In this document: one piece after another, positions 25,288-33,464 of the stretch
Position numbering within the stretch: position 1 is the stretch's first letter
Layout of the letters: each line of letters opens with the position of its first letter
Origin: Alistipes sp. ZOR0009
GTDB lineage: Bacteria; Bacteroidota; Bacteroidia; Bacteroidales; ZOR0009
Length of the DNA: 49,558 bases
NCBI RefSeq assembly: GCF_000798815.1
Contig: NZ_JTLD01000013.1
Location: 1 to 49,558, forward strand
Direction: 5' to 3'
The notes under the pieces: model-generated
Told to the model about the DNA's origin: nothing
Seen by the model: only the letters and a program-made list of their open reading frames with translations
Database searches by the model: none
Program-made: the position numbers and the translations under genes

Positions 25288-26463
25288 TTATCTGAAATTA
25301 ATCCACGTCGCTTTATGCCACAAAGCCTCAAGCGGACCTTGCTTGTGAGACTTTAGCCACCAGCGGCAGAATAACATTTGAAGGGCAATTAGCGCTATTG
25401 CAATACACAGGCTCATGGTCGCACCGGTGTACTTGTAAAGCGAGAGTCCATACCCATAATATATAAATGTACCAAGAATAGACTGTAATACGTAGTTAGT
25501 TAAGGTCATCCTTCCTATAAAAGAAAGCCCCTTAGCCATTCGCTGAAACGCGCTAAGAAGATAGTAGCCGCAAATAAACGTAGAGGCAAGCACTACCATA
25601 AATAGAAAGTTGCTATACGAAGTTAAAATCGGTTCTAGAATTCCCTTTAGCGATGGTCGGCTTAAAGAGTCGATTACTAACGGCTTGGTAAAAAACAGCA
25701 AGCAGAAAGCTGCGATGGAAATGCCCAAGGCATACTTCCAGAACTTTATGCTAGACTCCGAGTAAACAAAAAGGCTACGACGCCCGATGAGCATTCCGAG
25801 CATAAACAATCCGGCAGTTTGGTAAACACGTCCAACCACCCACGACCAGCTAACCACCGCCATTTTACCAACGGTAAAGTTGCTTTTTACAACATCGAGG
25901 AAGGAGCCGTTACTTAAATTCTCTGCCGCCAAACCAAAATACTTGTCGCACGCATTAGGTCCCAACTCGTAAGCAGGGTGCTGCAGCGCATAAACATAGT
26001 GGCCCCACGATTGAGGCTGAAGCAGCAAGATTACCGCAATGACGAAAACCCAAGAATCTTTAAGACGCGCTACCGGAATTAGCACCAGCCCAATAACGGC
26101 ATAGATTGCCAAGATATCTCCCTGAAAAAAGATGGAGTTTACTGCACCGAAGCCTAAAAGTAGCAGCAGGCGCCAGGCGAACCGACCTCTAAAGTCTTTC
26201 CCTTTTTTGGCCTGATTGCTGGATTGGATGTGAAACGTAAACCCAAAAAGAAGCGCAAAGATGGCGTACGACTTTCCGGCAAAAACAAAAAACAGCGTAC
26301 TCCACACGGCTCCGTCTAACGTTTTTAGCCAATCGGGCAGCCACTCTGGAAAGAAGTACAGATCGAAATGCTCTAGGTTGTGCAGCAGCAGTATTGCCAT
26401 AATTACAAGCCCGCGCAGGGCATCGACCACCTCTACGCGCGGTTTGGCTAATGATGTTTCCAT
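25288..26463 (-). CDS. DUF418 domain-containing membrane protein (YeiB-like)
   Basis: 391 residues. Starts with VEVVDALRGLVIMAILLLHNLEHF, the typical acyltransferase-3-like first helix of this family, has about nine to ten hydrophobic helices, and ends in the DUF418 domain (about 230-385), which contains GRMTLTNYVLQSILGTFIYYG, the best-known signature. Inner membrane; the biochemical role of DUF418 proteins is not established, although the fold suggests transfer of a group across or at the membrane. It lies 91 bases after the YjjU-like patatin gene on the same strand, so they may share a transcript; no clear promoter in the gap. Confidence 0.9.
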   Translation of the reverse strand: METSLAKPRVEVVDALRGLVIMAILLLHNLEHFDLYFFPEWLPDWLKTLDGAVWSTLFFVFAGKSYAIFALLFGFTFHIQSSNQAKKGKDFRGRFAWRLLLLLGFGAVNSIFFQGDILAIYAVIGLVLIPVARLKDSWVFVIAVILLLQPQSWGHYVYALQHPAYELGPNACDKYFGLAAENLSNGSFLDVVKSNFTVGKMAVVSWSWVVGRVYQTAGLFMLGMLIGRRSLFVYSESSIKFWKYALGISIAAFCLLFFTKPLVIDSLSRPSLKGILEPILTSYSNFLFMVVLASTFICGYYLLSAFQRMAKGLSFIGRMTLTNYVLQSILGTFIYYGYGLSLYKYTGATMSLCIAIALIALQMLFCRWWLKSHKQGPLEALWHKATWINFR

Positions 26464-26554
26464 TGTGTTAGGTATAAGAGGTTGAAATTTGTATTCTCGT
26501 ATAGCTACTGATTAAAAAGGTCAAAACAGCCAAGTATTCCCATAGCCCATCCCT

Positions 26555-27409
26555 TTACTTAGAAGCAAGCCACCTCTTCAGTTCTGGCAAAACGGTTTCG
26601 GCTTCACGCTCTGCCGCATAGTAGGCACGCTCCAACGCCTCCGGGTTATTCTCTATCCTAGAAACGCTAATGGGCAAGCTAGGACGGATTATGAAGACCT
26701 TTCCCTCCTGCTCCAGCCGCTCTAGCTCCTCCAATGTTCTATTGTAAACCTTCCAACGATTTACCATCGCCTCAACCATCTTAGGGTACTTACGGTAGAA
26801 TGTTTTTAGCAGCAGCTTCCCTTTTATGGGCTTTTTTTGGTAGCCTTTCTCGCGGGTTAGTATCACCACGGCTCTATCTACCCCGTCGCGGAAGGCCTGC
26901 ATCACCGGAATGGAGTCGGCAATCCCCCCATCCATGTAAAGTTGTCCTCTAAATTCACAAACCTTCGATAGGAAAGGCAGCGAGGAGGTAGCTGCGAGCA
27001 AATCTCTAAAGACCTTAGGGTCGTTGCCATTTAGGTCTACGTACTCCGCATTACCGGTATGGCAGTTTGTTATTACAACCTTCATGCGGGTTTTAGAGCG
27101 AGCGAAACTCTCGTAATCAAACGGAATAATTTGGGTAGGAATGTAGTGGTACACAAAATCCCAGTCGAAGAAGTTGCCCTTCTTAATTAAATTCTGTACG
27201 CTGCAGTAGCGCTTATCGGCAACATAAGGATTAACCGCTAGGTTACGCTGGTACTGCCTTGCAACATACGACACACCGTATGCAGCACCCGCAGAAACAC
27301 CAATGGCATAGTTAAAAAATAGATCTTCCCTATGAAAAACATCGAGCATTGCAGCAGTATAAATCCCTCTGAAACCACCACCTTCTAGTACCAAACCAAC
27401 ATTATCCAT
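26555..27409 (-). CDS. Patatin-like phospholipase (YjjU type)
   Basis: 284 residues from the ATG at 27409. A GTG at 27445 is in frame but lies upstream of the TATATTTG box at 27434-27441, so it cannot be the start if that box is used. Active-site elements are all there: GGGFRG (10-15) as oxyanion loop, S39 in GVSAG as nucleophile, and D160 in YMDGG. No signal peptide or membrane segment, so cytosolic, unlike the exported patatin at 19343. YjjU-like enzymes cleave acyl chains; the natural lipid is unknown. Confidence 0.92.
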   Translation of the reverse strand: MDNVGLVLEGGGFRGIYTAAMLDVFHREDLFFNYAIGVSAGAAYGVSYVARQYQRNLAVNPYVADKRYCSVQNLIKKGNFFDWDFVYHYIPTQIIPFDYESFARSKTRMKVVITNCHTGNAEYVDLNGNDPKVFRDLLAATSSLPFLSKVCEFRGQLYMDGGIADSIPVMQAFRDGVDRAVVILTREKGYQKKPIKGKLLLKTFYRKYPKMVEAMVNRWKVYNRTLEELERLEQEGKVFIIRPSLPISVSRIENNPEALERAYYAAEREAETVLPELKRWLASK

Positions 27410-27433
27410 CTGTATTTGCCCTATTTTGGAATC

Positions 27434-27441
27434 CAAATATA
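27434..27441 (-). promoter_or_regulatory. -7 box of the YjjU-like gene
   Basis: TATATTTG on the minus strand is a perfect TAnnTTTG, 24 bases before the ATG at 27409. It decides the start. Confidence 0.55.
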
Positions 27442-27551
27442 GCACATTAGCCTACCTCTAGGTGCTGTTTATGCTCCAAAACAGCATTCATGCATTTCAC
27501 TTTTAGTATTAAACTTGTATTAGAATTGCGTGGATTTGGCAAACTCGTCCA

Positions 27552-27588
27552 TAATTCTAGAAGAATTAGGCGATTAATGCTAATTTCG
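27552..27588 (+). promoter_or_regulatory. Palindrome next to a -7-like box upstream of the sulfatase-fold gene
   Basis: TAATTCT-AGA-AGAATTA (27552-27568) is a perfect dyad. TAATTTCG (27581-27588), seven of eight to TAnnTTTG, follows 12 bases on. The dyad would cover the -33 region, a plausible operator position. The leader to the ATG at 27697 would be about 100 bases. Confidence 0.35.
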
Positions 27589-27696
27589 CAACCGAACAAT
27601 TTTATGCACAAATACGTTCCTCTGGCTTTCGCATCGTATAAAAAGATTTCCATTCAGAGGAATTCTATCGTCCAATACAAAACAAATTAGGTTCAA

Positions 27697-29634
27697 ATGA
27701 AAAAAGGATGGCTTAACAAGGGAGTTTTAGAAAATGAATACATCGTACTCCTTTATCAATTTGTGGTACTACTCTTTTTGTATGCCATTTGTAGGCTACT
27801 TTTCTACTGGTTTAATCTAGCGCTATTCCCCAATATTAGCACGGGCGAGCTACTTACCATAATGCGTGGAGGTGTAAAATTTGATACGGCAGGCTTGCTT
27901 TACCTTAACGCGGCCTACATGCTGCTCTACATTTTCCCTCATCCTTGGAAGTTTAGGGTTGGCTACCAAAAATTTCTTCGCTGGTGGTTTATCATCATTA
28001 ACTCTATAGGATTAGCACTAAATGCTATAGACTTTAAGTACTATCCGTTTATACTTAAGCGAACAACGCTTGGCGTTTACGACATCCTCAAAAACGAACA
28101 AAACATGGGCTCGTTAGCATTCCAGTTTATTATAGACTACTGGTATGTTTACCTTATCTGGGGTGCGCTTGTGTTTGCGTTGGTATACCTTACAAAGCTG
28201 CTCAAGCCAAGACCTACGCCCATAAAAAAATGGTACTACGCCTACCCTTTCGGGATTGCAATGCTACTTCTATTTAGCGCGTTCTCCGTTGCAGGTATTA
28301 GAGGAGACTTTAAGCATAGCACCCGCCCAATTACGATAAGCAACGCTGGCGAGTATGTAAAATCGGCCGAGCAGGTTGCCATTGTGGTAAACACCCCATT
28401 TAGCGTAATACGTACGGCTGGAAATAAGTCCTTTACCCATATGAACTTTTACAAGTCGGAAGACGAGCTGGCTAAAGAGTTCTCCCCAATTCAGACTATT
28501 CAAACAACCGCGCCATTCCAAAAGAAAAACGTAATGGTGATAATACTGGAAAGCTTTGCTCGCGAGCATTTCGGTGTATTTAATAAGAATTTGGATGGCG
28601 GAAAGTATAAAGGATATACCCCATTTCTAGATTCGTTAGCCAAGCAAAGTTTGGTATTTCCAAACGCCTATGCCAATGGCCGCAAATCTATTGATGCAAT
28701 GCCATCTGTACTTGCATCGCTTCCAGCGCTAGTTTTACCCTACGTTGTATCCGACTATTCAACCAACAAGGTTAACTCACTAGCAACCATACTAGATCAA
28801 GAAGGATACGAAACATCCTTCTTTCATGGCGCTCCCAACGGCTCTATGGGATTTTTGGCGTTTAGTAAGCTGGCTGGATTTCAAAAGTATTTTGGAAAAA
28901 CAGAATTCAACAACGATAAGGAGTTCGACGGGATGTGGGGCATCTGGGATGAACCCTTCTTTCAATACTGGGGCAAAGAGGTCGGAAAGATGAAAAAGCC
29001 TTTCTTCAGCGCTATCTTTTCCATATCGTCTCACCATCCATTCAAGGTTCCTCAAAAGTATGAAGGAGTATTCCCTAAAGGTCCGCTACCACTACACCAG
29101 TGCATTGGCTATACCGATCATGCGCTTAAGATGTTTTTCAATAGCATAAAAAATGAACCTTGGTTTAAGAATACGCTGTTCGTTATTACTGCCGATCACT
29201 GCACAGTTCCTGTTCATAAGGAATTTAAAACAAACATTGGCTCCTTTGCTATTCCGCTAATATTTTACACCCCCGATGGCTCTCTTAAAGGTGTTAACGA
29301 GCGCCTTGCCCAGCAAATCGATATAATGCCAACAATACTTAGCCACCTGAATTATAACAAACCATTTGTAACCTTTGGAACCAACCTTTTCAATTCTAAA
29401 GACAAATCGTTTGTTCTAAACTACATTGGAGATGCCTACCAATACATGGAGGGTGATATAGCCATCTACTTTGATGGAAAAAAGACTATCGGCGTATACA
29501 ACTACAAGAAAGATCCAGACCTAAAACAGAACCTACTGGGCAAAATAGACGTAAGCAAGGAGGAAGCAAAAATGAAAGCGGTCCTTCAGCAGTACAACAA
29601 TAGAATGATAGAAAACAGGCTGGTTGTAAAATAA
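27697..29634 (+). CDS. LTA synthase family/sulfatase-fold membrane protein
   Basis: 645 residues. Five hydrophobic helices in the first ~200 residues, then a periplasmic sulfatase/alkaline-phosphatase-fold domain. E285 in VIILESF is the expected metal ligand, S331 in NGRKSIDAMPS sits where LtaS has its nucleophilic Thr, and TADHC near residue 490 gives the Asp-His metal pair. Such proteins move phosphoglycerol, phosphoethanolamine or similar groups to surface glycans or lipids. Gram-negative bacteria have no lipoteichoic acid, so a phospho-group transfer to another envelope molecule is inferred. Single gene with strong terminator. Confidence 0.9.
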   Translation: MKKGWLNKGVLENEYIVLLYQFVVLLFLYAICRLLFYWFNLALFPNISTGELLTIMRGGVKFDTAGLLYLNAAYMLLYIFPHPWKFRVGYQKFLRWWFIIINSIGLALNAIDFKYYPFILKRTTLGVYDILKNEQNMGSLAFQFIIDYWYVYLIWGALVFALVYLTKLLKPRPTPIKKWYYAYPFGIAMLLLFSAFSVAGIRGDFKHSTRPITISNAGEYVKSAEQVAIVVNTPFSVIRTAGNKSFTHMNFYKSEDELAKEFSPIQTIQTTAPFQKKNVMVIILESFAREHFGVFNKNLDGGKYKGYTPFLDSLAKQSLVFPNAYANGRKSIDAMPSVLASLPALVLPYVVSDYSTNKVNSLATILDQEGYETSFFHGAPNGSMGFLAFSKLAGFQKYFGKTEFNNDKEFDGMWGIWDEPFFQYWGKEVGKMKKPFFSAIFSISSHHPFKVPQKYEGVFPKGPLPLHQCIGYTDHALKMFFNSIKNEPWFKNTLFVITADHCTVPVHKEFKTNIGSFAIPLIFYTPDGSLKGVNERLAQQIDIMPTILSHLNYNKPFVTFGTNLFNSKDKSFVLNYIGDAYQYMEGDIAIYFDGKKTIGVYNYKKDPDLKQNLLGKIDVSKEEAKMKAVLQQYNNRMIENRLVVK

Positions 29635-29640
29635 AAATTT

Positions 29641-29667
29641 AAAAGGATGGTTTAGGCCATCCTTTTT
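29641..29667 (+). terminator. Terminator after the sulfatase-fold gene
   Basis: AAAAGGATGG and CCATCCTTTT pair across six bases, then T run. It starts 7 bases after the stop. Confidence 0.9.
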
Positions 29668-29759
29668 GTTTTAATATTCTTCGGTTCGAAATGAACTTTA
29701 ATGCCCCATGATTTTTTCTTTTAGTAGAACTTCATCTTTCATTTCGATAAATAAATGCC

Positions 29760-30341
29760 ATGAGAATATTTTTATTTGCAGCCCTCTTGCTAATATCGAT
29801 TAGCGCTCAATCACAAGAGTACCGCCGAAGTATCGATATTACCTACGCGTTTGGAAGCACTGCCGTATTTCAAAAAGGCAACCTAATAGGTGCAACTGGC
29901 TACGAAGCCAGACATTTCGACACGTATGGTGTAAGCTACACAAGATCCTTAGCAAATACGGTTAGCATCTACACCGGCATAAGCTGGCTAACTGGGAAAA
30001 TAGAAAATATCGACTTATCGCAGAATCCGAGAATATCGAAGGTAAGCAACACCAGCCTCATTTATATCCCAATAGGGGTTAAATTTACCTTCTTGAAATA
30101 CTTCTTCGTTAAAGGAAACGCAATACTTGCTTTTGACACGAGCAAAAACAGCCCTCTTTCAAACCAAACTGGGATCGGAGGAGGAATGGCCGTCGGAGCG
30201 CAATACATGGTAAACAGCAGGCTTGGGATACATTTCTGCCCATATTTTAATCAGCACGGAATAATCCTCTTTAATAGAGGAGCTCAGCATGAAAGGCTAA
30301 TGGAGAATGGATTTCAATTCGGGATTAACTATCGGTTCTAA
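29760..30341 (+). CDS. Outer membrane beta-barrel protein, porin-like
   Basis: 193 residues. Signal peptide MRIFLFAALLLISISAQSQ, then alternating strands with aromatic ends (SIDITYAFGSTAVF, TYGVSYTRSL, VSIYTGISWL) and a terminal strand GFQFGINYRF, whose final Phe is typical of barrel proteins recognised by the Bam complex. The size suits an eight-stranded barrel of the OmpX/OmpW kind. No ligand can be assigned. It stands alone between two terminators. Confidence 0.8.
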   Translation: MRIFLFAALLLISISAQSQEYRRSIDITYAFGSTAVFQKGNLIGATGYEARHFDTYGVSYTRSLANTVSIYTGISWLTGKIENIDLSQNPRISKVSNTSLIYIPIGVKFTFLKYFFVKGNAILAFDTSKNSPLSNQTGIGGGMAVGAQYMVNSRLGIHFCPYFNQHGIILFNRGAQHERLMENGFQFGINYRF

Positions 30342-30357
30342 TATCTTCCTCATAAAA

Positions 30358-30393
30358 CAACCCCCAAAAGCATTGTAATTCTTTTGGGGGTTG
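30358..30393. terminator. Terminator between the beta-barrel and VOC genes
   Basis: CAACCCCCAAAAG and CTTTTGGGGGTTG form a 13-bp stem around a 10-base loop. It lies between convergent genes and may serve both. Confidence 0.85.
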
Positions 30394-30407
30394 ATTATAT
30401 CCGTATC

Positions 30408-30779
30408 TTAGTTTACGGCATTTTCGTACTTGTAGACATTTATTAAATGCCCCTCTGGATCTGCTGCAGCAAATGCAAATCCCCAACCCATTTGCTGCTC
30501 CTCGCAAATTACTCGCCCCTCGCTGTTTTTAATTTTAAGAAATAAATCATCAACATCCTCCACCTCAAAACCTAGCTCAACGCCTTCCTTTTCATTTTTT
30601 GATACGGACTCTTCTGCATCTTGAATGCTCAAAGTACAACCTTTGCAGTCTAGCATGTACATTTTGGGTGGATGAGATAAGTACTCTAACTCCTGAATCC
30701 CGATAACATCTACATAAAAATCTCGAAGCTTTCGTGGCGATTTTGCCCTTAAAATGATGTTGTCCAATTTTGCTTTCAT
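30408..30779 (-). CDS. VOC family protein (glyoxalase/bleomycin-resistance fold)
   Basis: 123 residues, the single-module length. It has the two betaalphabetabetabeta halves: LDNIILRAKSPRKLRDFYVDVIGI at the start and VELGFEVEDVDDLFLKIKNSEGRV then DPEGHLINVYKY at the end. The usual metal ligands are changed: the first His of HV.L is Asn (LDNI), and the last Glu of LIE.Y is Asn (LINVY). So a metal-dependent lyase or dioxygenase role is doubtful; a binding or antibiotic-sequestering protein is more likely. No operon partner. Confidence 0.82.
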   Translation of the reverse strand: MKAKLDNIILRAKSPRKLRDFYVDVIGIQELEYLSHPPKMYMLDCKGCTLSIQDAEESVSKNEKEGVELGFEVEDVDDLFLKIKNSEGRVICEEQQMGWGFAFAAADPEGHLINVYKYENAVN

Positions 30780-30867
30780 AAGGCCATTTTTTTATACAAC
30801 AAGCGACCTTAACTTTTTTCCATTTTTTAGAGCATTATTTTATGAACATTTTTATAGGTATAAAACA

Positions 30868-30896
30868 AAAAGGCTACAGATGTACTGCAGCCTTTT
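30868..30896 (-). terminator. Terminator-like hairpin, first copy of a duplicated element
   Basis: AAAAGGCT-A-CAG and CTG-C-AGCCTTTT pair with one mismatch. On the minus strand a T-rich tail follows. The same 37-base element recurs at 31044-31080. The 140 bases between them have no supported gene. Confidence 0.6.
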
Positions 30897-31044
30897 ATTC
30901 TTTGACGATATGATTTTAGATATTCGTCCAAAAAAGGTGGGTTTTGGAGCGAGCTTAAGCAAAAAGTTTGAAATTAGCGAACCAAGAAGCGAACCAATAC
31001 TACTCCATATGTATAAATTATTTGATAAATATACAGTAAAAAGA

Positions 31045-31071
31045 AAAGGCTACAGGTATACTGTAGCCTTT
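31045..31071 (-). terminator. Terminator of tRNA-Arg, second copy of a duplicated element
   Basis: AAAGGCTACAG and CTGTAGCCTTT form a perfect 11-bp stem with loop GTATA. On the minus strand a T-rich tail follows, 48 bases after the tRNA end. Confidence 0.75.
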
Positions 31072-31118
31072 GATTCTTTGCACATTATCAACTAAAACGC
31101 TGATAATGTTTAATTAGG

Positions 31119-31195
31119 TGGTGATCTGGCTTGGATTCGAACCAAGGACCCACAGCTTAGAAGGCTGTTGCTCTATCCAACTGAGCTACCAGACC
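31119..31195 (-). tRNA. tRNA-Arg (UCU)
   Basis: On the minus strand the sequence begins GGTCTGGTAGCTCAGTTGG and has a full cloverleaf. The acceptor stem GGTCTGG/CCAGATC has one G-U pair; the anticodon loop is CTTCTAA with anticodon TCT; the T arm has GGTTCGAATC. The discriminator is A and CCA is encoded at the 3' end. Reads AGA (and AGG by wobble) codons. It has a canonical promoter at 31215-31245 and a terminator at 31045-31071, so it forms a single-gene unit. Confidence 0.97.
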
Positions 31196-31214
31196 AGTCC
31201 TCATTTGACGGCTG

Positions 31215-31245
31215 CAAAGGTAGATGTTTTTCCACATAATGCAAT
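31215..31245 (-). promoter_or_regulatory. Promoter of tRNA-Arg
   Basis: On the minus strand, ATTG at 31242-31245, 19 bases, then TACCTTTG at 31215-31222: the best full match to the Bacteroidota consensus in the window. It lies 20 bases before the tRNA. Confidence 0.75.
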
Positions 31246-31359
31246 AGCCCGACTATAAAAAATCGTTATTAGCCCATCTTTCGTTCAACAAATAGATGCT
31301 GGAGGTAGAATAAATGGCAATTTTTCAAGATGAAAGGATAACAATCCCCCTCATAATGC

Positions 31360-31367
31360 TATTTTTG
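31360..31367 (+). promoter_or_regulatory. -7 box of the DppB-type permease gene
   Basis: TATTTTTG is a perfect TAnnTTTG, 23 bases before the TTG start at 31391. Confidence 0.5.
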
Positions 31368-31390
31368 CGATAGAATTAAATCAACGCAAA

Positions 31391-32467
31391 TTGATAAATT
31401 ACTTACTTAAGAGAATTGGATACAGCCTTCTGATCATTCTTGGGGTGGTTACTCTAATATTCATGCTCTTTAATGCGCTTCCTGGCGATCCTGCTCGTAT
31501 GATGATGGGCCAACGATCGGATGAGAAGTCGCTACAAATCATCCGTAAAGATTTGGGATTAGACAAACCTATCGGCGTTCAGTACCTAAGCTACATAAAC
31601 GATCTATCTCCAATTTCGTTACACTCGTCCGACAGCACCTCCTTTTTTTACTTAGATAAGGAAAAGTATGGGAACTTTAAATCAGCCCAGCTGGGAAGTA
31701 AAATCATTGCATTTAAGGCTCCCTATCTAAGACGATCATACCTTACTCAAAAGCCTGTTGGCGAAATTATTTCAGAAACACTCCCAAACTCGTTCATACT
31801 TGCACTTCTTTCAATGGTCTTAGCCTCCATTTTAGGAATTGGAATTGGAATTTTGGTGGCATTAAAAAAAGGGACATGGCTCGACAAGGCAACCTTAGCC
31901 CTATGCTCAACAGGGATGGCTGTTCCTTCCTTTTTTGCAGCCGTTATTATAGGCTGGCTATTCGCGTACGTTTTGGGCGATTTTACAGGCCTTAATTTAA
32001 CCGGCAACCTCTATGAGGTGGATCCGTACGGAAATGGAATCAACCTCATGCTCCAAAATATGGTGCTGCCTGTAATTACGCTAGCCGTACGTCCGCTCTC
32101 GGTAGTAGTACAGCTAACTAGAAACTCGCTCCTAGAAGTTTTTAGTCAGGATTACATTAGGACTGCAAAAGCGAAAGGATTGTCTACACGCAAGGTGGTT
32201 ATGAGGCATGCCCTTAAAAATTCGTTGAATCCAGTTGTTGGGGCCATTTCGGGATGGTTTGCATCAATGATGGCTGGCGTTGTATTTGTAGAGTATATTT
32301 TTGGGTGGAAAGGATTGGGTTTTACAATGGTTCAAGCCCTATCCGGATACGATTTACCCATCGTTATGGGGTGTGTCGTTACCTTTTCTATTATATTTGT
32401 GGTCGTTAATCTTTTAACCGACATCACATACGGCTTGCTAGATCCGCGAGTTCGACTAAACGGATAG
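31391..32467 (+). CDS. ABC transporter permease, DppB/OppB type
   Basis: 358 residues, starting with TTG. The first ~35 residues ([23 protein letters not shown] then NALPGDPAR) are the canonical N-terminus of DppB-like permeases, so the TTG start is needed and no ATG lies upstream. Five or six membrane helices; the ATPase-contacting EAA loop appears as [22 protein letters not shown] (about 255-275). A ~70-residue insert after the first periplasmic segment is longer than usual. Imports peptides or related solutes together with DppC, an ATPase and a binding protein, none of which is in this window. tpiA starts 32 bases on and may be co-transcribed. Confidence 0.9.
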   Translation: MINYLLKRIGYSLLIILGVVTLIFMLFNALPGDPARMMMGQRSDEKSLQIIRKDLGLDKPIGVQYLSYINDLSPISLHSSDSTSFFYLDKEKYGNFKSAQLGSKIIAFKAPYLRRSYLTQKPVGEIISETLPNSFILALLSMVLASILGIGIGILVALKKGTWLDKATLALCSTGMAVPSFFAAVIIGWLFAYVLGDFTGLNLTGNLYEVDPYGNGINLMLQNMVLPVITLAVRPLSVVVQLTRNSLLEVFSQDYIRTAKAKGLSTRKVVMRHALKNSLNPVVGAISGWFASMMAGVVFVEYIFGWKGLGFTMVQALSGYDLPIVMGCVVTFSIIFVVVNLLTDITYGLLDPRVRLNG

Positions 32468-32499
32468 TAAATCACAGAGACAACTATAATAATCATACC

Positions 32500-33252
32500 A
32501 TGAGAAGAAAAATTGTTGCTGGAAACTGGAAAATGAACACCACACCAGCAGAAGGAAAAGCGCTTATTGGCGAACTTCTTTCTAAAATTGCTGATGTACC
32601 AGCAGGAGTTGAAGTTATCGTTTCGACCCCTTTCACCCATCTTGTACCTGCCGCTGAGCAGCTGTCAGGTAGCCGTATAGCCCTCTCGGCTCAAAATTGT
32701 GCAAATAAAGAAAGCGGAGCTTACACCGGTGAGATTTCAGCCAAAATGGTTGCAGCAACAGGTGCTCAGTACGTAATTCTTGGCCACTCCGAAAGAAGAG
32801 AGTACTACGGAGAAACTGACGCCATTCTTTTAGAAAAAACAAAGCTTGCGTTAGAAAATGGACTTGCACCCATCTTCTGCATCGGAGAAAAGCTGGAAGA
32901 ACGCGAATCGAACATCCATTTTGATGTTGTAAAGACACAGATTGAGGCGGTTGTTTGCCAACTTTCATCTGAAGAGTTAAGCAAGGTCGTACTTGCCTAC
33001 GAACCCGTTTGGGCGATTGGAACAGGAAAAACAGCAACTAGCGAGCAAGCGCAAGAAATGCATGCGTACATCCGTAGCGTACTAGCGGTTAAGTTTGGAA
33101 AGCAGGCAGAAGAAGTTGCCATCCTTTACGGAGGTAGCGCAAAGCCAGGAAACGCCCCAGAGCTGTTCTCTCAGCCAGATGTTGATGGTGGCCTTATCGG
33201 AGGAGCATCTCTTGTTGCCGACGACTTTATTGCTATCGCAAAATCATTTTAA
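32500..33252 (+). CDS. tpiA: Triosephosphate isomerase
   Basis: 250 residues, full length. It interconverts dihydroxyacetone phosphate and glyceraldehyde 3-phosphate in glycolysis. Catalytic residues are present: K11 in GNWKMN, H96 in ILGHSERR and E168 in [12 protein letters not shown] (the flexible lid follows). The phosphate-binding C-terminal motifs YGGSAKPGN and [10 protein letters not shown] are intact. It starts 32 bases after the permease stop, without a clear promoter of its own. A strong terminator follows. Confidence 0.98.
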   Translation: MRRKIVAGNWKMNTTPAEGKALIGELLSKIADVPAGVEVIVSTPFTHLVPAAEQLSGSRIALSAQNCANKESGAYTGEISAKMVAATGAQYVILGHSERREYYGETDAILLEKTKLALENGLAPIFCIGEKLEERESNIHFDVVKTQIEAVVCQLSSEELSKVVLAYEPVWAIGTGKTATSEQAQEMHAYIRSVLAVKFGKQAEEVAILYGGSAKPGNAPELFSQPDVDGGLIGGASLVADDFIAIAKSF

Positions 33253-33300
33253 GACATAGTAAAGAGCAAAGAGGACTTACCTCATTTGCTCAATAAAAAA

Positions 33301-33328
33301 AGCCTGAGTCTAATATTAGACTCAGGCT
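33301..33328. terminator. Terminator after tpiA
   Basis: A perfect 28-base palindrome, AGCCTGAGTCTAAT and its complement, flanked by A run on the left and TTTTTT on the right. Confidence 0.93.
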
Positions 33329-33418
33329 TTTTTTGATGCTCCAACAGAGAAACATCACCTTAAAACAATACAATATTCACCCTATAAACTAATACAGGGA
33401 AGTCCTATAAACAAAAAA

Positions 33419-33443
33419 TAGGCACGGAATAAATCCGTGCCTA
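33419..33443 (-). terminator. Terminator of the SusC/SusD-like operon
   Basis: TAGGCACGGA and TCCGTGCCTA pair across ATAAA; on the minus strand a T run follows. It lies 21 bases after the susD-like stop. Confidence 0.9.
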
Positions 33444-33464
33444 ACTTATTTTACAGAAAGACTA

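Noticed and set aside
27410-27445. GTG start for the YjjU-like patatin
   Set aside because: It is upstream of the TATATTTG box and adds residues not seen in the family.
30754-31095. 113-codon frame over the duplicated hairpins
   Set aside because: It begins inside the VOC gene on the other strand, spans two terminators, and has no protein-like pattern.
31119-31195. tRNA-Arg as an integration site
   Set aside because: No integrase and no second copy of the tRNA 3' end nearby; flanking genes are ordinary chromosomal genes.
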